Notes under the pieces: generated by a model | What the model was told of the DNA's origin: nothing | Seen by the model: only the letters and a program-made list of their open reading frames with translations | Databases searched by the model: none | Position numbers and translations under genes: made by a program | DNA from: Acanthopleura granulata | Taxonomy: Eukaryota; Mollusca; Polyplacophora; Chitonida; Chitonidae | Assembly: GCA_016165875.1 (NCBI GenBank) | Contig: JABBOT010000034.1 | Span: forward strand, 1,281,322 to 1,345,321 | Length of the DNA: 64,000 bases | Reading direction: 5' to 3' | Part shown: positions 54,701-64,000 of the stretch, in pieces | Position numbering within the stretch: the first letter of the stretch is position 1 | Layout of the letters: every line of letters starts with the position of its first letter

Positions 54701-57700
54701 CCCACCCGAAAACTGTGGGCCACGAAGACAGTGGGCCACATCTCTTTAAAGTGTCTTTGTTGTATCTGGTCTGGGGGGCTGCTGACACAGAATCTTGGGT
54801 ATGAGGGAGGGAGGAAGGGTCATGTTGCCCCTGTGCCACATATAGGTCCACCATCACACCCTTGCCTTTATCCCTCCATCTGTGAATGAAACAGATGGCC
54901 ATGACAGGTGGCTTGGGCCAAAGGTCACATGCTTACTAATTCATGGTCCCGGGCTCAGGCCAGGTTGCCTTGCGTATGTACTAATATACAGCATATAAAC
55001 TTTCCACTTCTGAACGGCATTTCCAAGTGTGCCTTTGTTTGTCAAACCTGTGCATGAACAAATGTGCATTGCAGTCTTCAGGCACTCTCACAAAAAAGGC
55101 CTGTTACATTCTGTGGAATTTTCCCACCCGGACTCTCCTTGACAGGAGAGAAGGTTTTTCTGATTCTCCGTCCTTTGTCTGGAGCTGAGCAGTGTAATTG
55201 ATTAAATCATCATGCAGGAACGTGATGTAAACTTTCCCTCTCACGATCACAGTGGCAGCACTTAAGAGACTCGAATATCTTTGCTCGCGGAAATGCAGTG
55301 ACAAAATTTTTTGTGATGTGTTTTAATCTACACTCTACATACATGTACATGTAATGTGTCTTATCTCCATATCCCTGTACTTCCACGTATTTGGTAGATT
55401 TCCACGAACTGTGTACTTATGTACATGTATATCTATACATACAACATATATAATGTTGTTTTCATTGAGAACGAAACGGAGCTGAAAATTATCTGGATGA
55501 TTGCATCATTTTATTTGAACAGCAAGAAGTGTACAAATTATCCTGTTTGGCAGTCTGGAAAAAGACAAAAAGAGACAGGAAGTTCCTGTGTTTCTTTAAA
55601 GCAATTCCTGAAGAAGTGCAGAAGTGTGAGAAAGAATAAATGGACATATGTTTTTTAAACTTTGTCAGTAAGTGCTCAAAATACCTGTACATGTATAGTA
55701 AGTTGCAGGTATATAGATCTGAGTTTGTCTTAGTGTACACCGCTACTCACCAAATTCAAAGGTACATGTATGTATTTTTCCCCTTTGGTTGACCGTTTTA
55801 GAGATGACGCAAATGAACAATAGATCACTTCACCAGTCACGCCTGACTTGTGTCTTTGATTGTCATTGTAATAGCATCCATCAGGTACGTGTACGCACGA
55901 TGCGGCTGCTTTCCTGCCCTTAAAATTTCTCTGATGTAATCCTGCAGTAGTTCTGCACTGATCCCTAACAGGCGGGGTTACCTTTGTGTTCAGCTTGTCA
56001 CCAGGTGTCCCCAAGAGTGCAGGTAAACAGTACCTGCCTCCCAAGGTCAAGGTCGTTGAGGTTTAACCCCAAGACTCGTTACCATAGCTACATGTATTAT
56101 ATATGGTTATGGTGTCTGCATGCATGTGTAATTTTACCTCCTGTCATTGGGTGCGTGTAATTACTGCGGAAATGTGAGTGGAAAAGATGTAAATTTATAC
56201 CTCAAAGACACATTTGACTTATGACACTGAGGCAAAGCCTAGGCATAACTACACATAGATAGTCCATTGTATCCATTTTACGCAGACCTTGGACATTGTT
56301 TGTAGTGTTTCTGAGGACAGAGTGCATTGTTCATTTCCTCACACTTAGGAGGTTATTTGCTACATGTACAAGTAGACTACTATGAATGACCTAAAATTCC
56401 CCCCCCCCCAAAAAAAAATTGGCACTCTTAGGGGCAAGTTAATGTCACAAAATATTATTTTTAGTTCAAACACTTACATGTAAGTTTTCCAATAAGTTTC
56501 CACTAAGTCTAATTGGAAGCCGTCTCGAGAGATATTCGCTGTTTGGCCGACACATGAGTGCTCTCGTAAACTAACACAAAATAACGCTAAAAAGACGTAA
56601 TTTCCAGTAGTCGCTACAGAATACACATCTGACACACACAATTCCACGACCCCTTTTCAGTCAATTTCTCTTCGTTATTGTTCTGGACTTTACTCACACA
56701 AAACATAGGTGAATGTTTGGACTGAAGATAAAACCAAAATGCCCTGCATCGGATTGCTGCTTTCAAGCCCGACAACAACGACAACATTCAAAGTTACAGC
56801 GACTACCGGAAATGTTGTCTTTGTAACGTTATTTGCATTAGTTTGCGAGAGCACCCACCCATGTCTCACCCCAACAGCGTTAATCTCGCGAGATGGCTCC
56901 AATGCCGATCCAGCTTATTGGATATCAACAATTCTTTCAAATGTACATGTAGCTGCCAAAACTTTTCTAAAATCTGCAAAACTCTCAGAATCAGAAAAGA
57001 ATGATCAACTTAGTCCTCATGGACAAAATTTCATGTCAGTTATGGTGACTTCATGTACATGAACCTGAGCAGCTATGGACATCAAGATGTAGTAAACATG
57101 TATATTTATAAACGTCTTAACGGTATGGGTGTATACAGTACTCCAAGTAATGTGTTGCATGCAATGTGGCTAAATTTGGAAGAGTTTAATTGAGCATCAG
57201 GGTCAGGCATGCTCAGAACAGTTTACTATACTTCGTATAAATTGATATTAGTGCAACAAGAAGTGATAGAACATGTGTTTTTATTGGAAGTGGTGGTATG
57301 ATAAATTCTTGCTACTTCATAGTCTTTGAAACCTGTTGACATATTTTCAAGTTATAAAAAAAAAATCAGATTGTATATATATATTTTGTTTGCCCTATTT
57401 CGTTCAAGGGGTTTTTTTTGATAAAAGATTTCAGTTTGTGTTGTGCCGTAAGTTTGTATGGAATTGTTGAGGTGATTTCAGTCTACACCCTTATGTGTTA
57501 AATTTTGTCTCCACATTTGTGATGTTGGCTGCTTCAGTTTGTAGGCTAACGTATGTTATCAAAACCAGGAAATTATCAAAACCGGTATTGGTGTTGAAAA
57601 GAGTACTGGTAAAGAAGCGTATCTCTGCGCATTTTTTAACTGTTTACACTAACTTGGCATGCTTTTAAAAAAAACTTTATTTTTATTATTGTTGAAACCA

Positions 57701-58763
57701 GGCCACATTTAAAACAGTATAGTACATGTATTATTATTGCTTGGCCTAAAAGAAAAAAGAGGAACTGTTGATCGCTTTTCCTTAATTAGGTTTGCATGCA
57801 CCGATGGTTATTCTAGTGCACAAAGGGCTGTGCTCTCAAGTACATGTGCCACGTGTTGTTGTTGTTGTTGACGCCCAGGTGACAAGTGAAGTGCTAGATT
57901 GGACATAAAAGTTAAAATCGAACACGCTGGTACATGTTCCGTCATGATGATTTCCATCCCTGCGTCATACAGTTTGTATTTTAAGCGGCTCAGGTGCAAA
58001 GGTCAATCCTAGTTACTGATGTCAGGTACGAAAATATATGCACAGGTACCTACAGGTGTCTAGTTAACAAAGGCAGACGTGTGCTGTCGGTGTTGATGTT
58101 TACAGCATGGGTTTTTGACATGACCTAATTCTTCCTTTTTTACCTACATGTGCCTACCGACACTGTGTTCAGTCAGATACACGACTTACAGACAGCTGTC
58201 AAGGTACTGATACATGTACATGTGATTCCATTTAGTATGAGCTGTACAGACTAACAGCTCTATAAAGAGCAAACCTGAAAATACTTCATAGCTCCCCTGA
58301 CATTTTTGGAAACACCCATTTGGAGAAAGTGGTAAGACCAGTATTACCCCAAGTTACATGTACATGTATAACAATGGATGGGTCAAGTTCAGTCTTTGTA
58401 TAATATAGTGGGCACTGTGGGTCTCACCACTTTTTTTTCAAGGGGTGTTTTCTGAAGTCTGTTGTCCTGTTCTGTCGGCCAGTTGGTCATACTTTTTACA
58501 CCCAATCATTTGACATTGGTCGCCTACCATTTAAGATGAACAAGTTACTTTGCCAGTGGTTTGAGTAAAGGTTTTGTGGATAATAAAGGTAAATCCTATG
58601 CTGACAAAATCACAGCTACATGTATCAACGTGAATTTGCATTTATTTCATGTATCTTTTCCCACTGGTGCTCTAATCTCTGTAGTGTAGAAATTGTGAGT
58701 TCTATCCAAGCCTCAGCTGTCCAGATGTCTTGGTGAAATACATATCGTATTTATAATGGTGTA

Positions 58764-59020
58764 GGGGCCTCCGTGGCTCAGTTGGTTAGCGCGCTAGCAC
58801 AGCGTAATGACCCAGAAGCCTCCCACCAATGCATTCGCTGTGAGTCCAGCTCATGGTGGCTTCCTCTCCATCCGTACGTGGGAAGGTCCACCAGCAGCCT
58901 GTGGATGGTCGTAGGTTTCCCCCGGGCTCTGCCTGGTTTCCTCCCACCATAATGTTGGCCACCGTCGTATAAGTGAAATATTCTTAAGTGCAGCGTAAAG
59001 CACCAATCAAATAAATAAAA
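58764..59020 (+). mobile_element. SINE-A, full length, with target duplication
   Basis: It starts GGGGCCTCCGTGGCTCAGTT, has the full body and ends in AAATAAATAAAA. The flanks TATAATGGTGTA (58752-58763) and TATAATGGTATA (59021-59032) match at 11 of 12 bases. Confidence 0.95.
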
Positions 59021-59267
59021 TATAATGGTATACACATGTGTCATACTTGTAACCTTATTTCAAGAGGTGCACTATAAAAACTTGGGATGCTCAATGAGCA
59101 TACTGGCCTCCGAGGCCCTCAAAAGACAGAGAGTGTAGCCCTTGGCTGTGTGGTTGTTAAGATGTTTGCCTTTCAGTCACTATGACACACAAGACATTGG
59201 GCTATAATTCTGTCCCCTGATAGGTAATTTTACTTCAGTTGTTCTGCAGGCCTAGCCAAGAATTTAT

Positions 59268-59436
59268 CTGTTTATTTATTTACATGTATTTATTTTGCTG
59301 GCAGACCTTCCCACTTACGACCGGAGAGGAAGCCAGTATGAGTTGGGCTTGAACTCACAGCGATCTCATTAGCGTGAGGCACCTGGGTCAATACGCTGCA
59401 ATAGTACGCTAACCCGCTCGGCCACGAGGGCCCCCT
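59268..59436 (-). mobile_element. SINE-A, reverse, internally deleted
   Basis: A (TTTA)n tail is joined directly to GCTGGCAGACCTTCCCACTT, so the conserved core is missing. The head is complete down to GCTCGGCCACGAGGGCCCCC. Confidence 0.88.
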
Positions 59437-60824
59437 ATGCGATAATTAGAAGTGGTCAATAGTGCTGTCTTGTGAGGTTTTGGATGATGTCTAATCGAGA
59501 ACTCCTGTCTTCCCCCAACATGATGACATGCGTAAATTACCCTAAATTTTGTCCAAGACTCACTTTGCCAAAATCTGAGAATTTTTTGAACCTTGAGGAG
59601 GTGTTTTTAGGTTGGCTTGGAAGATAAGAGAACTGCTTGCTAGAAAAATATGCTTCTGAGCCAAAGCGATATATTTATGACATTTATTTGTCTTCAAAAA
59701 TGCACGTTTTTTAGCGGGGGGGATGATTCTAGGTGATGTACAGTACCATAAATGCATGTCACACTTGCGAAAATTCAGCAGAAAGTTGCCAAAATGTTGG
59801 TGGTTTACTCCAGTGTACTTGCTCTGTGCGGTAACCATGCAGCCCATTGTCTTTTACCAGAATCTAAATGGATTCTCGTGGCTTATCTTTGCTGGAATCC
59901 ACTGGAATCTCATCCAAATCTGATCCCTGATTTCCCATCAAAAGTAAATTCCTGGTATGTATATCGGGGCTTGATTTGTGTTGTTTGGTTTCTCTGTGTG
60001 ATTTATTCTCTTGTTTTGAAACGATTATGTCATGTACATTGTATCAGAATCAGTGTGTCAGTTTACATGTATAACCACACAGTTCACATAATTATGGATC
60101 CCAAACTCCTGAAATAATTGATCAGATGTTATTGTGACAGTGGCCTTGTTCAGATAGATATCTGTGTGAACAGCAGATAACTCATTCAGTTTACTTGGTG
60201 GGTTCCGTTCCTTGCCTAACTGGCTGAGTGAGCAGTGGCAATGCTGTTAAGGGGGAAAAAACTGGAGATTTGATGATACCATCCATTCCCACTGCGAAAG
60301 ACATGTATCACATGACATGCCATCTGCTTTGTCTTTGACATCAGTGATAGGCCAGATGAATTCTTTCTTCTTCTGCATACAGCTATTTGTCAAGCTTGAA
60401 CAGAGTAAGATAAGCTCGTATATGTTCGTCATGAGTTAAGTGTGACAAATATAATGATGTATTTGGCAGGCATGTAAGGAGTTTGATTACATGTAGCTTG
60501 CACGTGTACGCCATGGGTTAAGTGTGACATTTAAAATGATGGGTTTGGCAGGCATGAATGGAGTGGGAGAAGCTTGTACGTCATCAAGTGTAATGAAACA
60601 TTAACTCTCGGAACATATTCGCTGAAGGTGTTTTTCGTCCTTGTTAGAAGAAGTTAACTCAAGCTCTGAATCGTGAATTGAATGGTTATCCTGGAGGATG
60701 GGACGCTGAACTACTGAATATTCAATGATGAGTGATGATTATTCCGAGGGCCCGACAGTGTTGATGTACATGTATGCTGCTGCCTTAGTGGCTGTCCCTG
60801 CCAGATTGTCTCTGCCTACATGTA

Positions 60825-61325
60825 GATTGGCCAGAAAAAGAGTAAATCGAGTTGGCCAGGGACAGAGTTATCTGGAGTGGCCAGAGGCAGAGTATTCTGG
60901 ATTGGCCAGACAGAGTAATCCAGATTGGCCAGAGGCAGAGTATTCTGGATTGGCCAGACAGAGTAATCCAGATTGGCCAGAGGCAGAGTATTCTGGATTG
61001 GCCAGAGGCAGAGTATTCTGGATTGGCCAGAGGCAGAGTAATCCAGATTGGCCAGAGATAGGGTAGTCTAGATTGGCCAGAGGCAGAGTATTCTGGATTG
61101 GCCAGACAGAGTAATCCAGATTGGCCAGAGGCAGAGTATTCTGGATTGACCAGACAGAGTACTCCAGATTGGCCAGAGGCAGAGTATTCTGGATTGGCCA
61201 GACTGAGTAATCTGGATTGGCGAGAGACAGAGTAATCCAGATTGGTCAGACAGAGTAATTCAGATTGGCCAGAGACAGAGTAATCCAGATTGGCCAGACA
61301 GAGTAATCCAGATTGGCCATCACCC
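60825..61325. repeat. 23-25 bp minisatellite, about 21 units, each with an inverted CCAAT
   Basis: GATTGGCCAGAGGCAGAGTA-type (25 bp) and GATTGGCCAGACAGAGTAAT-type (23 bp) units alternate. Reverse-strand open frames across it reflect the repeat, not a gene. Confidence 0.95.
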
Positions 61326-61772
61326 TTTGGCCGGCAGCAGCCTTGAATGATGCTGTACAATCCAAACTTTGATCTGTTTTATTTGTGCAGTCAAAAGAAA
61401 ATTAAAGGTCTGCAAAAATATACAGGTAATTTGTAGTTTTGGATACATAATTGGGATACCTGAACTCAGATGTTACCTTGGCAGGTCTGTGTACACTGTT
61501 TTGATCCCAAAGTGCTGTGTTGAGACTTCAAAGAGGTAATATGGGTCATTTTTTTTCTAGATACATGTAGATTTGCCTTAAAAGAGCTATGGTTTGTGAA
61601 TATTTGGCCAGGGTAGCTGAGTCTAAATAATCCTAGGCTAGGCCCTGGGTTTTCATTGGTCTTCCCACTAATTCTTAAATTGGCTTCACTTTCTATATGT
61701 AGTTCAGGGCTGAAATACCAGACATGTACTGTACAAACACATATACATGTTTATTAAACCATGATTGGATCT

Positions 61773-61895
61773 GATTTATTAATTTCTTTATTTACGCTGC
61801 ACTAAAGAGTATGGCAGCCACCATTATGTTTGGAGGAAACCTGTCAGAGCCAGGTAGAAACCCAGGTAGAAAGATCATCTGCAGATTGCTGATTG
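61773..61895 (-). mobile_element. SINE-A fragment, reverse, degraded
   Basis: GATTTATTAATTTCTTTATT, GCAGCCACCATTATGTTTGG, GGAAACCTGTCAGAGCC and GATCATCTGCAGATTGCTG follow reversed core and body order. Confidence 0.75.
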
Positions 61896-63231
61896 AATCG
61901 GATTGATACAAGTACATACATGTGCGTGTAGATTTATGTACACGTATCTACATGTACATGTTTAATATGTATCCTACAGTGTAACTTTGTGTCATGTTAA
62001 ATGACAGTCGTCCTACATGCACTTGTAAAGCCCACACACATGTAAGTGTGCACAATGTATTAGCGTGTTGGTCAGTAACACTTACAGTACACATTGTGCT
62101 CATGTCAGTACCCCCAGCCTTCGTACACCCAGTATTGATTCAGGCTCTGTGGTATATTTATAAAGCTCCGTGATATTAAGTAAGACGTTATGAAGGTATA
62201 CCTTTACGTGTAACTTTTGTCAATCCCTACATTTGGCCTGTGCAGTGGAGAGAGAATGTTCAGTGAATAGACTGATCCCGTATAAGCCCCGTGAGTCCAA
62301 CTGCCTGTTTCCTGTGCAGTCTGGTTGTAACATGTCAGAAAGATTAGACATTTGTAACCGGTATCTAGGAAATCCTGACTGCCCTATTATGCAACGTTAT
62401 TGATTGTGATTAATTAAATATGTGCTCTCTATCGACAGTTCGGAAAATTTTCAGAGTGTTCATGTAGATGTAAGCACCGATTCTTTGTAAACTTTCCAGA
62501 GTATTTGCATATTTTTTTAGCTTCAGTTATTTTCATTTCAATTCATGAGGGAATTTTCTGAAGTATACAGCCTTCGTCACAATACAGGTGCATGCCATAT
62601 TGTGATTAGACACAAAACATCCATGTACAGTGTACTTGTATGTGAACCCACAGATGGAAAGTGAAAGTGGCTAAGTACTGTCAGCTGTTGGCTGGTTAAA
62701 AGTAGCGACTTGTGAACACATTGTTCAGAGCTGGTCATGTGTGGCTTGGTGGGCGTGTCCCGACATGGGGTTCACGGCAATAAATTTACATGTGTAAGGA
62801 ATCCTGCCAGTAATTTACATGTCCATCTACCATGTAGTCTTAGCTCGGACTTGTTGTAATCACTTATGTGTGAACAGGACATTTATGAACTTATTTCTGA
62901 ACAGGTTTTGCATTGAAAGGGCCTTTTCAAACTGTTCCAAAATTTATATATATGAATACTTGTAATAATAAAGGGTAATAATGATAATAATATCTTTATT
63001 TGCTGAGCGTAATACAACTCAGTCAGCATGCTACTGATCTTTCCTGAGGCCTTCCGTGTATCTTGTACACGCCGGCTTACACATCTGTCGGCGTTACACA
63101 AAGTTGATCAGCTTTCTAGGAAGGCAGGTAAAATCACCTGAGATCACTTGCCTTTGCCTGGAATGCATTCTTGCATGTGGATCTGCCCTTGACTCTGTCT
63201 ACATCGTGTATTGTAACATGGACCTCGTCAT

Positions 63232-63645
63232 GCATACATGTCCACACGTACATGTGTGTGTGTGTCTACATACATGTCCACACGTACATGTGTGTGTGTG
63301 TGTCTACATACATGTCCACACGTACATGTGTATGTCTGTCTACATACATGTCCACACGTACATGTGTGTGTCTGTCTACATACATGTCCACACGTACATG
63401 TGTGTGTCTGTCTACATACATGTCCACACGTACATGTGTATGTCTGTCTACATACATGTCCACACGTACATGTGTGTGTGTGTCTACATACATGTCCACA
63501 CGTACATGTGTGTGTGTGTGTCTACATACATGTCCACACGTACATGTGTATGTCTGTCTACATACATGTCCACACGTACATGTGTGTGTGTGTCTACATA
63601 CATGTCCACACGTACATGTGTGTGTCTGTCTACATACATGTATGC
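63232..63645. repeat. 34-38 bp minisatellite, about 11 units
   Basis: TACATACATGTCCACACGTA followed by CATGTGTGTGTCTGTC repeats with a variable GT stretch. All plus-strand frames stay open (Cys/His/Thr/Tyr-rich), as expected for such a unit; I reject coding. Confidence 0.95.
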
Positions 63646-63747
63646 ACCAAGCCTGCTAGAGCAATCTTAAAACCCTGTAGTACCGCTGATAAGTTTAGCG
63701 TGAGACACATGTCTTGTAACTCCGAAAAAATGTAAGCTTCATTTTAA

Positions 63748-63815
63748 CAGTTTTTCAGCAATTTGTTTTGCCATCATCAGGAGTGATGACGGCAAAACAA
63801 ATTGCTGAAATACTG
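63748..63815. repeat. Near-perfect hairpin, 32-bp arms, 4-nt loop
   Basis: The left arm 63748-63779 (contains CAGCAATTTGTTTTGCC) and right arm 63784-63815 (contains GGCAAAACAAATTGCTG) are complementary with two mismatches around a GGAG loop. Confidence 0.93.
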
Positions 63816-64000
63816 AGTCTTAATGAATCTTACGTTTTTTGAAGTTACACTATTTGTGTGTTATGTATATCCAATTTTGTTAGGTACAAACTAAGTGGTT
63901 TGTAAATGTGAACAACACTAGTTGGATTGAATGGGTTTTTAAACTCTTCACAGGGTAAAAACAGTATGCCTGATATACAGTACCATGTGTGGTCCTTATA

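Larger units (their letters stand above)
46968..64000 (+). other. First coding intron of the Bcl-2-like gene (at least 17 kb)
   Basis: I searched by eye for an exon opening with an acidic residue and FVE followed by a hydrophobic anchor, and saw none. The stretch is AT-rich, rich in ACATGTA words, and holds SINE-A copies, Family C copies and two minisatellites. Parts without listed features (47000-48600, 52000-58700 and 62000-63200) show nothing I can name. Confidence 0.6.

Noticed and set aside
56709..57062. 117-codon plus-strand frame
   Set aside because: Low-complexity Thr-rich start, no domain, no flanking splice sites; lies within a large intron.
60785..61360. 191-codon minus-strand repeat protein
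   Set aside because: It is a minisatellite reading; unit lengths of 23 and 25 shift the frame, and nothing outside the array supports a gene.
63056..63735. Cys/His-rich repeat protein (metallothionein- or zinc-finger-like)
   Set aside because: All three plus frames are open across the GT-rich array with similar peptides; this is simple-sequence composition.

Overview
The window is animal nuclear DNA, AT-rich and intron-rich, most likely from a mollusc or other lophotrochozoan. The evidence is many small exons with GT-AG introns, dozens of tRNA-derived SINE fragments ending in an AAATAAATAAA-type tail, MITE-like elements, abundant ACATGTA-type words, and proteins that are clearly animal orthologues yet diverged from the vertebrate ones. 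No bacterial operons, CRISPR arrays or viral genes were seen.

Three real protein-coding genes were rebuilt by hand from splice sites and reading phase. (1) WDR12, plus strand, 1600-17350: nine coding exons giving the C-terminal 344 residues with all seven WD repeats of this ribosome-biogenesis factor. The N-terminal NLE-domain exons lie upstream of the window. (2) MSL1, minus strand, 37162 down to 23982: a complete eight-exon CDS of 475 codons plus stop, with the coiled coil and PEHE domain of this histone H4K16 acetyltransferase scaffold. (3) A pro-survival Bcl-2 family gene, plus strand, whose first coding exon (46551-46967) carries BH4, BH3, BH1 and the start of BH2. It ends at the intron position known from vertebrate BCL2 and BCL2L1, and its intron fills the rest of the window. 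WDR12 and MSL1 are tail to tail, about 6.6 kb apart; MSL1 and the Bcl-2 gene are head to head, about 9.4 kb apart. The three genes do not form one pathway.

Region by region: 1-17350 is WDR12, whose introns hold SINEs and large tandem arrays (an 89-90 bp array of about 46 units at 7145-11270, a 33-bp array, a 73-81 bp array running into exon F, a 19-bp array at 13250-14720). 17351-23981 is the convergent spacer with an 86-bp array near WDR12 and a 55-bp array abutting the MSL1 stop codon. 23982-37162 is MSL1, with three copies of one MITE and a local duplication in its introns. 37163-46550 is intergenic, with SINEs and a pair of CREs upstream of the Bcl-2 gene. 46968-64000 is its first coding intron, with SINEs, a CCAAT-bearing array, an ACATGTG-bearing array and a long hairpin near the right edge.

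The most interesting point is how the repeats relate to the genes. One intronic array of WDR12 repeats the 3' splice site together with the first 14 codons of the next exon. The 55-bp array beside MSL1 runs into its terminal coding exon. Two other arrays appear to have grown inside SINEs. A MITE ends 6 nt from an MSL1 splice donor.
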